Origin: Aureispira sp. CCB-E
GTDB taxonomy: Bacteria > Bacteroidota > Bacteroidia > Chitinophagales > Saprospiraceae
Direction: 5' to 3'
Assembly (NCBI RefSeq): GCF_031326345.1
Contig: NZ_CP133671.1
Location: 124,001-188,000 of the forward strand
Length of the DNA: 64,000 bases
Below are positions 1-9,462 of the stretch, in pieces; the stretch's first letter is position 1, and the number at the start of each line of letters is the position of its first letter. The position numbers and the translations under genes were made by a program. The notes beneath the pieces were generated by a model. That model made no database searches, was not told where the DNA came from, and saw only the letters and a list, made by a program, of their open reading frames with translations.

Positions 1-9
1 CCAATTAAG

Positions 10-1002
10 ATGCTTGAATTTATTGTTTTAGTCTTAAGTATTGCCTTCTTTTTCTACACACTCTTAGGTGGAGCTGATTTTGGGGCAGGAATTATAGAAT
101 TATTAACGGGCAATAAAAGTATTCGCCCTATTTACAAAGCCATTGCTCCTGTATGGGAAGTAAACCATATGTGGCTAATTTTGGCAGTTGTGATTATCTT
201 TAATGGATTTCCTCCTATTTTTGCACAAATGTCGATCTCTTTACATATTCCTCTATTTATTGTCTTAATGGGAATTGTATTGAGGGGAACGGCCTTTACA
301 TTTAGACATTATGACACACATGTAGATGGTACCCATGTTTATTACCACTGGATTTTTCGTATTTCTAGCTTGATAACAGCTATTTTTCTTGGGGTAACCT
401 TAGGGGCTATGATGTATGGGCAAATAGATAATAATCCGAATGGAACATTTTACAGTCAATTCATTGCACCTTGGTTCAATTATTTTTGCGTTGGGGTTGG
501 AATTTTTGTGGCGTTAATTTTCGCTTATATCGCTAGCATTTTTATACTTGGTGAAGCCATAGAACCTAAGCAAATCCATTTTTACTCTATTGTTGCCAAG
601 CGATTTTCTATTGGGATGATTTTAACAGGCAGTGTTGTCCTACTATTGGCATATATCTATCAAGTTCCATTTTTTGCATTAGCCTTATCCTCTCCGATTA
701 GTTGGATTGCATTTGTTGGGGCGACACTCCTTCTACCTTGGATATGGATGGATATTAACAAAAAATACTTTCAAAGAATTCGTATTTTAGTAGCTGTTCA
801 GGTCGGCTTAATTATGTCTGGTTGGGCAGCTGCGCAGATTCCAATTCTGATTCATATGAAAGATGGCAATCATTTGACTGTATATAATTCTGTTGCTCCA
901 GAAACAACACTCTATTATCTAACAATGGCACTGCTTATTGGTTCTTTACTAATATTCCCCTCTATTTATTATTTGTTTAGAATTTTTAAATTCAAGCCTT
1001 AA
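10..1002 (+). CDS. cydB: Cytochrome bd ubiquinol oxidase subunit II (CydB)
   Basis: This is the second membrane subunit of cytochrome bd quinol oxidase, which couples quinol oxidation to oxygen reduction in the inner membrane. The 330-residue protein is a string of hydrophobic helices. Near the N-terminus it has the family hallmark GGADFGAGIIELL, and the following stretch (VWEVNHMWLI) carries the conserved Trp, Glu and His of CydB. The length fits the shorter Bacteroidota CydB. The ATG lies only 9 bases into the window, so the partner cydA is presumably just off the left edge; that is inference from the usual cydAB order. The gene ends before a strong hairpin terminator shared with the convergent gene. 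Confidence 0.93.
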   Translation: MLEFIVLVLSIAFFFYTLLGGADFGAGIIELLTGNKSIRPIYKAIAPVWEVNHMWLILAVVIIFNGFPPIFAQMSISLHIPLFIVLMGIVLRGTAFTFRHYDTHVDGTHVYYHWIFRISSLITAIFLGVTLGAMMYGQIDNNPNGTFYSQFIAPWFNYFCVGVGIFVALIFAYIASIFILGEAIEPKQIHFYSIVAKRFSIGMILTGSVVLLLAYIYQVPFFALALSSPISWIAFVGATLLLPWIWMDINKKYFQRIRILVAVQVGLIMSGWAAAQIPILIHMKDGNHLTVYNSVAPETTLYYLTMALLIGSLLIFPSIYYLFRIFKFKP

Positions 1003-1040
1003 TGTACTAGTTTTTTGACAACACTACCCATTAAAAACAA

Positions 1041-1080
1041 AAAGGATTAAGTAGCCAATAGCCGCTTAATCCTTTTTTAT
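1041..1080. terminator. Bidirectional intrinsic terminator between cydB and the convergent T9SS gene
   Basis: An 11-bp stem (1041-1051 with 1065-1075) closes a 13-nt loop. It is followed by a T-run on the plus strand and preceded by an A-rich run that serves the minus strand. It sits exactly between two convergent genes. Confidence 0.8.
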
Positions 1081-1111
1081 TTGTTAGGTATAAATAATGA
1101 CGTAACGTCAA

Positions 1112-4100
1112 TTACGATTTGACAAACTTTTTAGAAATAGCCATATCATTCCCCAATACTGTGACAACATACACGCCACTTGGTTCATTACCAAAATGGA
1201 TTTGTTGTTGGTATGTCTTGACTTGTTTAAGCTCTTGCCAAAACACTTGCTGCCCTACAGCATTGTGTATAATCACCTCTACATTATCCTGAGTTTTCAA
1301 AAACTCAATATCCAATAGAAATTTATCTTTAATTGGATTAGGTGATACCATAATAGTCGCCTTATTTTCAATTTCAGTTACATTTACATTATTAATAACT
1401 GTAATATTCAATGTATCCGAATCACTACAAGCACCATTATTCACTGTTAAAATTACTTGCTGTTGCCCATCTGTTGTAAAAGTAAAGTTGGGATCTGCTT
1501 GTGAGGAAGTAGTTCCGTCAGGAAACGTCCAATTATACGAAGCTGCATGGAGTGAATTGGTAGAGAAAAAGTTGGCTACGCCCCCTTGATTTAAGTAAAC
1601 TGTAGTTGCATTAACCGAAGCAACCGCTGTTGGCTGGTTGCTGTTATTAACAACAGTCGTGATCGTAGATTGAGCCCCCAAACCATCTTGAACCGTAATC
1701 GTGTAACTACCGACAGAAAGATTATTGAAAATAGGACTAGCTTGAAATGCTCCCCCATCAATACTATAAGTAAAATTACCATCTCCCCCTAATGCTGTTA
1801 CTGTAATCATTCCATCTGACATACCACACGTTGCTGGACTTTCTGATGCCCCAACAACCAAAGGAGTAGCTTGACTAACACAGAATGTCGTTGTATCTGT
1901 ATATCCATACGAAGCACCAAAAGCTACTGTATCACCATTTATATCTGTTAACAAATAATAGCCATCACCATTACCACAACAGAGACCATTACCAGAAAGA
2001 TCCAACATTACTAATGTATAACAACCCGCTGCCAAACAAATAGGTTGCTCCACCAACTGACTATCTCTACCTGCCAATGCAAATTGCCGACTCTCATATA
2101 ATGTACTTCCTGTATTATCTTTCAGATTCCAAGATACATCAACAGGACTGTTATCCAACTGTATACTAAGATTGAGTTCATTAGGTTGATAACTTACAGG
2201 AATAGACTTTGTCACACTATCTACTCCGTTCATATTTTGAACAATCAAGGTAACATTATACACCCCTGTAGAAGGATAAACAACTTTAGGATTTTGCTCT
2301 GTAGAACTACTTGGACTTCCACCAGGAAAACGCCATAACCAACTAGGGGCATGATCTATAGAAGCATCTGAAAATTCGATTGAATCTGTTGTACAAACTT
2401 GATCATTGCTAAATCCAAAATTAGCAGTTGGTGGCGTTGTCACAGGTTGCTTAATTGGCGATTCCCAAAGTCCTCGCCCATATGTTCCTGCACGAATTTT
2501 TCCAATCGTATAATTAATTTCCAAATCATTTACAATCACATTTGGCAAGCCAGTAGAGTAATATTGCCATCCCGCCAATAAGGAATCAGTATAATAAACT
2601 CCAGCATCTGTACCGATATAAATACCATCTGCTGAACCATTTTGGTAGACCAAACAGTTGACAGGAATATTGGGCAAATTACCTGAAATATTTGTCCAAG
2701 TCGTTCCACCATTTTCTGTCATATAGACTTTTTCTCCTATTTGTATCCCCGAAAAAGTAACCCATACTTTAAGAGGGTTGGTTGGGTGTACCGTAATAGA
2801 TGACATTGCAGAGTTAGGCAAACCTGCTGTAACATCTGTCCAATTCGCACCACTATTTGTTGTTGCAAAAATCTGACTGTAGGTACCTGCGTAAAAATGG
2901 GTGTATCCATCAGACGGTGAAATCGCTAAGTTTCGTAACAAATTCCCAGGTCCTAAGTTAAACGAAGAAATAGGGCTATCTGAATTTCCTTGATCTAAGG
3001 TTAGGTAAACTTCATCAAAACCCGCCAACAACATATCATTGTCTTGTGGGTTCATTACCAAAGGAGTCACCCAAGCACCGTCACCAGATTTGGTTGGAAA
3101 AATACCAGAAAAGTTATAGCCACCATCATCGGAACGTCTAAAGTTTCCATATTGCGAACTTGTATAAATGACCGCAGAATCCAATGGAGAAATCAATGCT
3201 TCCATTCCATCACCACCATTGGTATGCAATGCTACACGGTTCGTGACTAAATTACAACCATTATCTTGTGTTCCTCCAACAATCTTATGAGGCACTTGTT
3301 CAGAACCACCAATACGATAAAATTGAGAAATGCTCAAACCATCAGATAAATCTGAAAAGCCATTACCACCATTGGTTGATTTAAAAATACCTCCATCACT
3401 ACCACAATACAACCGATTGCCATACATCTCCAAAACATGAATATCTGCATGGGTATACCCAACAGTTGGAGGATAATACCAATGTGATTTGATAGTATAA
3501 CTAACACCACCATCTGTTGATTTCCAAACGTTAATACCTCCAATATAAATTTCTTCAGCATTGGTTGGTGATGCTGCAATAGCCATATCGTACCAACTTT
3601 GACCAGAAGTAGTATTACTTCCTGTCATATCGTAAGCAAAAATATTTGGTGTATTAGCCTGCAAGGTAAATGAAGTTCCGCTGTTGGTAGATCGGTATAA
3701 ACCATAAAAACTCGCATCAGCCTCATTACCACAAACAAAGTATACGTAATCAGGATTGGCAGGAGTAACAGCGATCTCGGCACGATTAATATTAGAAGCC
3801 GTAGGCAATCCCACATTAACTAAACTCCACGTTGTCCCACCATCTGTCGTGCGATAAACTGTTTTATTAGCAAGGTAAATCGTATTGGGGTCACCAGGTT
3901 TTAGCTCCATATCTCGCCATACTCCTGTACGCAACAATGTCCAAGTGGCACCACCATCCGTGCTTTTATGACATCCTGTTGAAGAAGCTAAAAATACCGT
4001 ATTGTGGTCAACAGGATGAATAATTACTTTATAAATTTTAGCTCCAAATATAGATGCTGAAGAAGGAGTAACTTCTGCCCAAGTAGTTCCACCATCCGTT

Positions 4101-4711
4101 GTTTTTAACAAACCAATGCTGTAAGTGTCGCTACCATCATCGTCCCCTGTCCCTATATAAATTACATTACTATTTGTATAATCAATGGCAATTGCAGATA
4201 CCCCTAATGATTGTAGATCGTCTGTTAAGACCGTCCAAGAAGCACCACCATCTGTTGATTTCCAACAACCACCAGCAGGAGCGCCAATATACAATGTATT
4301 CGGGTCATTAGGATCTTCTGCTACAGCATTGACACGACCATTTCCTGGATTATAAGAAGAAGTAGTCCAAGAATAAGGTCCCATTGGTGACCAATTGGCA
4401 TTTCGAGCTCCCGAACTTGAAGATGGATAGGTTCTTTGAAAACGCAAATGTTCTTTCCAAATATGTCTTACAGGAGGGCGTACTCCATGAGGAAAAACTC
4501 TAGGTTCCCAAAATGCTTCCCATCGTTTGTATTGTTTCCATCCATTGCCTCTCTCATAAGGCTTGTTGCCCCATGCAGTCTCAAAGCTCTGTTGAACAGT
4601 ATAAAAATTTACAGAACGATTTTGCATTTGATCTACCCATGTTTGCGCTTTTAGCAGATAGGGTAACAATATACATCCAATGGCCCACAGCCACACAAAT
4701 ACCAATTTCAT
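1112..4711 (-). CDS. Secreted sortilin/BNR-type beta-propeller protein with PKD domains and T9SS sorting domain
   Basis: The 1199-residue protein begins with a signal peptide (cleavage likely after LLKAQ). Residues ~130-760 hold repeated segments of the type KSTDGGxxW, the Asp-box (BNR/sortilin/photosystem-assembly-like) signature of a beta-propeller. Next come a PKD domain (~775-850, with WxFPGG), a jelly-roll-like section, an SprB-type repeat (~965-1025), a second PKD-like segment (WTFPDGTTS), and a C-terminal T9SS type A sorting domain (VSPNPIKDKF ... SGVYVVTV ... KKFVKS). It should cross the outer membrane through T9SS and be surface-attached or released. The substrate is not evident; no glycoside-hydrolase active site was recognised, so I do not call it a sialidase. 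A possible promoter lies about 70 bp upstream. Confidence 0.9.
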   Translation of the reverse strand: MKLVFVWLWAIGCILLPYLLKAQTWVDQMQNRSVNFYTVQQSFETAWGNKPYERGNGWKQYKRWEAFWEPRVFPHGVRPPVRHIWKEHLRFQRTYPSSSSGARNANWSPMGPYSWTTSSYNPGNGRVNAVAEDPNDPNTLYIGAPAGGCWKSTDGGASWTVLTDDLQSLGVSAIAIDYTNSNVIYIGTGDDDGSDTYSIGLLKTTDGGTTWAEVTPSSASIFGAKIYKVIIHPVDHNTVFLASSTGCHKSTDGGATWTLLRTGVWRDMELKPGDPNTIYLANKTVYRTTDGGTTWSLVNVGLPTASNINRAEIAVTPANPDYVYFVCGNEADASFYGLYRSTNSGTSFTLQANTPNIFAYDMTGSNTTSGQSWYDMAIAASPTNAEEIYIGGINVWKSTDGGVSYTIKSHWYYPPTVGYTHADIHVLEMYGNRLYCGSDGGIFKSTNGGNGFSDLSDGLSISQFYRIGGSEQVPHKIVGGTQDNGCNLVTNRVALHTNGGDGMEALISPLDSAVIYTSSQYGNFRRSDDGGYNFSGIFPTKSGDGAWVTPLVMNPQDNDMLLAGFDEVYLTLDQGNSDSPISSFNLGPGNLLRNLAISPSDGYTHFYAGTYSQIFATTNSGANWTDVTAGLPNSAMSSITVHPTNPLKVWVTFSGIQIGEKVYMTENGGTTWTNISGNLPNIPVNCLVYQNGSADGIYIGTDAGVYYTDSLLAGWQYYSTGLPNVIVNDLEINYTIGKIRAGTYGRGLWESPIKQPVTTPPTANFGFSNDQVCTTDSIEFSDASIDHAPSWLWRFPGGSPSSSTEQNPKVVYPSTGVYNVTLIVQNMNGVDSVTKSIPVSYQPNELNLSIQLDNSPVDVSWNLKDNTGSTLYESRQFALAGRDSQLVEQPICLAAGCYTLVMLDLSGNGLCCGNGDGYYLLTDINGDTVAFGASYGYTDTTTFCVSQATPLVVGASESPATCGMSDGMITVTALGGDGNFTYSIDGGAFQASPIFNNLSVGSYTITVQDGLGAQSTITTVVNNSNQPTAVASVNATTVYLNQGGVANFFSTNSLHAASYNWTFPDGTTSSQADPNFTFTTDGQQQVILTVNNGACSDSDTLNITVINNVNVTEIENKATIMVSPNPIKDKFLLDIEFLKTQDNVEVIIHNAVGQQVFWQELKQVKTYQQQIHFGNEPSGVYVVTVLGNDMAISKKFVKS

Positions 4712-4779
4712 TGATAAAAATAGTTTGTTTTAAAATAATGGATTATTACACCAAAAATTTGTTGGTTGTGGGGACAAAA

Positions 4780-4787
4780 CAAAATTA
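4780..4787 (-). promoter_or_regulatory. Possible -7 element for the 1112-4711 gene
   Basis: On the minus strand this reads TAATTTTG, a match to the Bacteroidota TAnnTTTG element. It lies about 70 bp upstream of the start codon. I see no clear TTTG -33 partner at the right distance, so this rests on one half of the promoter. Confidence 0.35.
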
Positions 4788-4913
4788 GTAAAAAGCAGCG
4801 AAGGAATTACTTTTATTTTGTCATAATTCTTAATTAATTCTTAATTTTTTGCTTTTAACTAAAAAACTCCAATCAATTTACTATAAGTAATCGTTCAGAA
4901 AAAATTCTATAAA

Positions 4914-4936
4914 CCACGAAGTAGCAGCGCAGCTAA
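4914..4936 (+). repeat. Dispersed intergenic repeat, copy 1
   Basis: A 23-nt GC-rich element with core GTAGCAGCGCAGCTAA. Near-identical copies occur at 37911-37933 (inverted), 38102-38124 and 45146-45163 (inverted, shorter), all between genes. The core AGCAGCGCAGCT is an imperfect palindrome. Confidence 0.6.
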
Positions 4937-5060
4937 ACAACCTTCTTTTTGCACTACTCTTCATCGGAAAAATTTGCTTTAGCTCGCTAAAACCGCACTT
5001 TTCCTCTTCGATTAGCACTAAAAATAAGGCTATTTTTTACCTATAATTTTTTATGCCCAC

Positions 5061-6653
5061 TTACTTAGTTGAATCTACATTTCCAAAACAATACAAATAA
5101 CCATTTCTAGAAGCTACGTATAATTTCCCTTCATCTACAACAGGGGTTGATTCACATCGGACTTTGACCATATCTCGAAGCTTAAAATTCATATTACTAT
5201 CAAAGTCAAACAAATAAATTCCTTTGTAGCTTGCTGCAATTAGCTTGTCTTTGATAATAATTGGTGTAGAAATAGAGGAACCTGTCTTGTATTTAAAAAG
5301 AAGCGTTGGTTGAGAGAAAAAATGCGTGCTATCAAATGTTGCCTTGGGTTGAGTAAGATCTAAGGAATCTGTATTAACAACATACATAAAGCCATCAATT
5401 GCTGTAAACACCGCTATATTGGGTTCCCCCAACTTCTTAAAAGAATAGTTAACTCCTGTAGAACCGATGACCCCACCATCCCAAGTCGAAAAAGGCTTGT
5501 TTTCTGTTGGAAAAAACCATTCTACTGCTTCATTCGGACTTTTGCTAGGATTTAGCTTCAAAACACCTCCATGTCCTTTTATATACTGCTTTTCAATAGT
5601 TACCAACAAACAGCTATCTTTTGTTACAACTGGCGAACCATCAATGTCTGATCCTACATAGTAATCCCAATCAATACTATCTGTCTGCAAATTGTATCCC
5701 CAAATATGCCCAGATCCTGAGGCAATATAAATTCGATGCCCCAACAAAGTGGGCGATGCTTCTGTTACCAAATTTCCTTGGTGTTTCTCCCAATCACTTT
5801 TTAGATAAAGGGTATCTTTGTTTTTATAAATTTGAGGCTGCAACAAACCACCTCTTTGAGTTGCGTTTTTGGGATCAGGGTCAAAAATAGTCCAAATGCT
5901 ATTCTCCAAACCAATGTAAGCCGTATCATTTACAATCAAAGCAGAAGCATCGACATCTCTACTATAACTTGCTGTCTTAGCACTATTCAAACGCCAAAGT
6001 TCTTCCCCTGTAATCAAAGAAATAGCTCGGTAGCTTGGAATTGTTGTGGCATAAGTGCTTTTCCCTGCCCGACTTCCTTGCAGAATTACACAAAAATGTT
6101 TCAAAGAATCTGCTTGATGATTCAACCACAAACTACCAGTCCCTTTTATTACATCATCGTATTGATACTGCCAAATCAATTGCCCTGTTTTGGCATCTAT
6201 TTTTTTCAAATGATGATCGTATGCTCCTTGTATCAAATACTTTTCTCCATTTTCAGCTACTATCAAAGGCTGTCCTGTCCAACCTGCCCCTTTCCATATT
6301 TTCTCCTCTGTACCTACTTTGGTAATTCCCTGCCCTAGTTTGTGCTTCCATAGTACATTCAACTGACTTGGTGCGCTATCGCCATAATAGTTTCGCATAG
6401 GATTATGCAAAAAACTGGCATTCAATAGCTCTAACGTAAAGATACTTCCATCTTGTTTTTTGAAACTCCCCTTGTATGGATTGCGCTCGTGAGTAATAAC
6501 AACCGTTGTTTCTTTAGAAGCATCTAATTCTAATTGAGAAGCTTCCATTGTTGGAACTACAACATGCCCAAGGTGCAATTGATAAAGCAAAACAACAATT
6601 CCTCCGAAGGTAATGGCAATTATTCCAACTAAAATTTTACCTGATCTGTCCAT
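5061..6653 (-). CDS. Membrane-anchored PQQ-like beta-propeller protein
   Basis: A 530-residue protein with one N-terminal transmembrane segment (about residues 7-25, IxVGIIAITFGGIVVLL) that would anchor it to the inner membrane with a periplasmic body. The rest resembles a PQQ-like/BamB-type propeller: repeated blade motifs such as KIDAKTGQLIWQYQY, ISLITGEELWRLN and YNLQTDSIDWDYYVG, ending in GKLYVASRNGYLYCF. Blades of this type occur both in scaffold proteins like BamB and in quinoprotein dehydrogenases. I see no sign of the dehydrogenase active-site loop, and the length and anchor fit a non-enzymatic propeller better. No T9SS domain is present. The role is unknown. Confidence 0.8.
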   Translation of the reverse strand: MDRSGKILVGIIAITFGGIVVLLYQLHLGHVVVPTMEASQLELDASKETTVVITHERNPYKGSFKKQDGSIFTLELLNASFLHNPMRNYYGDSAPSQLNVLWKHKLGQGITKVGTEEKIWKGAGWTGQPLIVAENGEKYLIQGAYDHHLKKIDAKTGQLIWQYQYDDVIKGTGSLWLNHQADSLKHFCVILQGSRAGKSTYATTIPSYRAISLITGEELWRLNSAKTASYSRDVDASALIVNDTAYIGLENSIWTIFDPDPKNATQRGGLLQPQIYKNKDTLYLKSDWEKHQGNLVTEASPTLLGHRIYIASGSGHIWGYNLQTDSIDWDYYVGSDIDGSPVVTKDSCLLVTIEKQYIKGHGGVLKLNPSKSPNEAVEWFFPTENKPFSTWDGGVIGSTGVNYSFKKLGEPNIAVFTAIDGFMYVVNTDSLDLTQPKATFDSTHFFSQPTLLFKYKTGSSISTPIIIKDKLIAASYKGIYLFDFDSNMNFKLRDMVKVRCESTPVVDEGKLYVASRNGYLYCFGNVDSTK

Positions 6654-7073
6654 CTGTACTTAATTTCAATTGAAGGTGTACTTTTGGTCCTAAAAATAGC
6701 TGTTTTCTATTCAATTATTCTTTAAAACGTTATTCTTTTGATAACCAATCACTTGCAACACAAAAAACTTCTTAACAACTTACTGACTTACAAAGCACTA
6801 TAAATCTTTTTTTTTAGCTTCCAACAAACTTATAAACAAGGATTTAAATCAAGGATAACCAAAATAAGAGAATCTTTATTTTTAAAACAATCGTATAGCA
6901 AAAGAAAATCCTTAACTTTGGTTATGTACATTTAATTATATCCACGAATTACTTTATTGGATTTTTTTGCTGATAACACGAACTCATTTACTCTTGTTTG
7001 TAGTTCTTAGCTAAAAAAAACATCATTTAGTAAACTGCTGTTATTACTCTCAAATTAAAATAGAATAAAAATC
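6654..7073. other. Divergent intergenic region
   Basis: A 420-bp AT-rich spacer between divergent genes, so it must hold both promoters. The only recognisable element is a plus-strand TAACTTTG at 6913-6920. I see no ORF, hairpin terminator or repeat. Confidence 0.6.
6913..6920 (+). promoter_or_regulatory. Possible -7 element for the flavin reductase gene
   Basis: TAACTTTG matches the Bacteroidota TAnnTTTG element. No good TTTG -33 element is visible about 20 nt upstream, and the leader would be about 150 nt, so confidence is limited. Confidence 0.3.
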
Positions 7074-7973
7074 ATGCGTAGCATTACTCCTGGAGAAATA
7101 GAAACTAAAGATTTGCATCAATTCATATTAGGTGCGGTAGCCCCAAGACCCATTGCATTTGTGAGCACAATTGACGATAAAGGAGTGGCGAACATTGCTC
7201 CTTACAGCTTTTTTAATGCTTTTAGCTCTAATCCTCCTGTTTTAGTTTTCTCTTCCAATAGACGCGTTGCAGATAATACGACAAAAGACACCTTGCACAA
7301 TATTGAGCTTAACCAAGAAGTCGTTGTTAACGTAGTTAATTATTCTATTGTTCGTCAAATGGCGTTGGCCAGCATTTCATACCCCTCTGATGTCAGCGAA
7401 TTTGCAAAGTCAGGACTAACTCCTTTAAAATCCGAAATGGTACAACCATTTAGAATCAAAGAATCTCCTGCTCACTTTGAATGCAAAGTAAGTGAAATCA
7501 TTACCTTAGGGGAACATGGGGGTGCAGGGCATCTAATTATATGTCAGGTTTTAAAATTACATGTCAGCGAAGAGGTGCTAGATGGCGACAGAATCAACCC
7601 ACACAAAATTGATTTAGTGGGAAGAATGGGGCGAGCACACTATGTTCGAGCGAGTGGTGCTAATATTTTTGACGTCTATCAATCTGTTGTCAAACTATCA
7701 TTGGGTTTTGATCAATTACCTCCTCACTTAGTCAATAGTACCGTACTTACTGGCAATGATTTGGCTCAAATTGCAGGCTTATATGAATTCCCTAAAGATG
7801 ATTTGATTCAAGAATTATTGATGAGTAATGAAGTCCAAGAAGTATTAATTAGTGCAGAAGCTCCTGACGAAACCATGCTAGAAGGCTTGCATAAGTTAGC
7901 CAAAAAAGCATTAAATGAGGGGGAACCAGAAAAAGCATTTGGCTTTGCTATGCTTTACGAAGCAGTAGGTTAA
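7074..7973 (+). CDS. Flavin reductase-like FMN-binding split-barrel protein
   Basis: The N-terminal ~190 residues match the flavin reductase (DIM6/NTAB) family: the opening VAPRPIAFVSTIDDKGVANIA, then APYSFFNAFSSNPP and a DLVGRMGRAHYVR segment. Members bind FMN and act as NAD(P)H:flavin reductases or flavin-dependent oxidoreductases in the cytoplasm. The remaining ~100 residues form a mostly helical tail not needed for the split barrel. The gene is followed after 45 bp by the HisC-like gene on the same strand, so the two may be co-transcribed, though no functional link is obvious. Confidence 0.85.
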   Translation: MRSITPGEIETKDLHQFILGAVAPRPIAFVSTIDDKGVANIAPYSFFNAFSSNPPVLVFSSNRRVADNTTKDTLHNIELNQEVVVNVVNYSIVRQMALASISYPSDVSEFAKSGLTPLKSEMVQPFRIKESPAHFECKVSEIITLGEHGGAGHLIICQVLKLHVSEEVLDGDRINPHKIDLVGRMGRAHYVRASGANIFDVYQSVVKLSLGFDQLPPHLVNSTVLTGNDLAQIAGLYEFPKDDLIQELLMSNEVQEVLISAEAPDETMLEGLHKLAKKALNEGEPEKAFGFAMLYEAVG

Positions 7974-8018
7974 GCCGATTCTACAATTCTTGATGCCAAC
8001 ATTCTAAACAGGATAATT

Positions 8019-9185
8019 ATGGAACATACAGAAAAAATAAATGAATGGATTCCAAAATACATTCGAAAGTTAGTTGCTTCTAAAGAAGCTTTGGTCGAAA
8101 CGCTTGATATCAAAGCAGGTTTTCTGAATGCACATCGCCCTACTGGCTTGTATGGAACAGTTGGCACCGATGAAGATTATAGTCAACGTCCAGATATCAA
8201 AGCAACTCGACTCAAAGAAGAATTAGCTGCTTATACTAACTTAACGCCTCAACAAATTTGTATAGGCAACGGATCTACCGAATTGATTGATTTGGTTATT
8301 CGCACCTTTTGCCATGTTGGACAAGATCATATTATAGGATTTCAACCTTCTAACAATCGCCTAAAGCATTTTGCAAAAATGCAGGCACTTGAAATTGATT
8401 TACTAGAATTAGGTCATAATTTTGAAATGCCTATTTATGAGGTTCGCAAATCCACTACAGAAGCCACAAAACTGCTTTTTATTGAAAACCCTAATCATAT
8501 TACGGGTTCTTGTTTTGCGAATTTTGATATTGTAGACTTAGTCACTAGTTTTGACGGAATTGTTGTGATCGATGAATCTGCTATCGACTATGCACCGAAT
8601 CAGAGCTTAGTTTCCATTATCAATGAGTGTTCTAATGTTATCATCATTCAAAGTTTTTCTAGAGCATGGGGTTTAGCAGGGCTTCCAGTCGGCATGGCTT
8701 ATGCTAGTCCAGAAATTATCCGAATTTTAAATATTTTAAAACCTCCTTTTTCGGTCAATACGGTAGCTCAAAAAATGGCCACTAAAGCATTGTATGTACC
8801 CGATCAAAAAGCGAGAATTGTAACTAGAACAATTGAGGAAAGGGCGCAAGTTAAAACAATGCTAGAAAAGCTCCCTGCGGTATTAGAAGTTTTTGACAGT
8901 GAAACGAATACACTCTTAATCAAAGTTGAAGATGCTTCTATCATGACACAACACCTTCGAAAAGAAGAGCTTATTCATGTTTTAAACGTTTCTGACTTAC
9001 CAGGTTTAGACAACTGCATTCGGATTACCATTGGAAAAGGCTTAGATAACATGCGTCTGGTCAAAGCATTCAAAGATATGCCTATTAAGACATCTGGAAG
9101 TCGTTTGTTCTGGAAAGCAGTTTCTGGAACACTGCGCCAAGCCAGTTCTTTTTTGGGTATTTTTAAGAAAATATTAGGGGTCTAA
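8019..9185 (+). CDS. HisC-like (fold type I) aminotransferase homologue, likely PLP-lysine-less
   Basis: A 388-residue protein collinear with histidinol-phosphate aminotransferases. It has GNGSTELIDL (83-92), ENPNHITGS (156-164), VVIDESAID (182-190), SFSRAWGLAGLPVG (212-225) and CIRITIG (333-339). The Schiff-base lysine of the family motif S-K-A-F-G-L-A-G is replaced by Arg215. The Tyr that contacts the PLP hydroxyl (in DEAYID) is Ala188, and the Tyr that contacts the PLP phosphate (P-x-Y) is missing, with the region reading QPSNNRL. The structural Asn157, Asp185 and Arg335 positions are kept. A ~30-residue amphipathic tail follows the normal C-terminus. The reading frame is intact and shows no decay, so I infer a pseudoenzyme or repurposed PLP fold, not an ordinary HisC. 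Confidence 0.75.
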   Translation: MEHTEKINEWIPKYIRKLVASKEALVETLDIKAGFLNAHRPTGLYGTVGTDEDYSQRPDIKATRLKEELAAYTNLTPQQICIGNGSTELIDLVIRTFCHVGQDHIIGFQPSNNRLKHFAKMQALEIDLLELGHNFEMPIYEVRKSTTEATKLLFIENPNHITGSCFANFDIVDLVTSFDGIVVIDESAIDYAPNQSLVSIINECSNVIIIQSFSRAWGLAGLPVGMAYASPEIIRILNILKPPFSVNTVAQKMATKALYVPDQKARIVTRTIEERAQVKTMLEKLPAVLEVFDSETNTLLIKVEDASIMTQHLRKEELIHVLNVSDLPGLDNCIRITIGKGLDNMRLVKAFKDMPIKTSGSRLFWKAVSGTLRQASSFLGIFKKILGV

Positions 9186-9240
9186 ATTACTATATTGACA
9201 CGCGATTATATCAATATAAATTGTGCCCATCCTTACCTAC

Positions 9241-9285
9241 AAAGCTTGTTTTTGGCAAATTAAGCTAAAAACGAGCTTTTTTTTG
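9241..9285 (+). terminator. Intrinsic terminator after the HisC-like gene
   Basis: A 16-bp stem with a few mismatches (9241-9256 with 9264-9279) and a 7-nt loop, followed by a run of T. It separates the flavin reductase/HisC-like pair from the ArsA gene. Confidence 0.75.
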
Positions 9286-9462
9286 TCCATTTACTTCTGT
9301 ATTTTGTGCCATCAACAATCAAAGAATAGACACTAGTAATTTAGCTGCTGACTAATTCACAAAATTTATAAACTACTTCCACCAAAATGTAGTTTAATAA
9401 TAAGGTCTGTGAGATACAAAAGAAAACCAACAGGCACATTCAAAAATCAATCAAATTTTAAT

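Larger units (their letters stand above)
4712..5060. other. Intergenic region with dispersed repeat
   Basis: This AT-rich spacer lies between the starts-side of the T9SS gene and the end of the PQQ-propeller gene, both on the minus strand. I see no coding sequence. It holds the possible promoter at 4780-4787 and one copy of the GC-rich dispersed repeat at 4914-4936. Confidence 0.7.

Noticed and set aside
5832-6338. 168-codon plus-strand frame inside the PQQ-propeller gene.
   Set aside because: It lies antisense to a well-supported coding region and its Cys/Ile/Thr-rich product has no domain pattern.
9281-9308. TATTTTG with an upstream TTTG as an ArsA promoter.
   Set aside because: The -7 element lacks one base and the spacing (about 14 nt) is too short.
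9409-9462. N-terminal extension of the ArsA-like gene from a GTG.
   Set aside because: The family normally begins with the strand leading into the P-loop; the extra 18 residues are basic and featureless.
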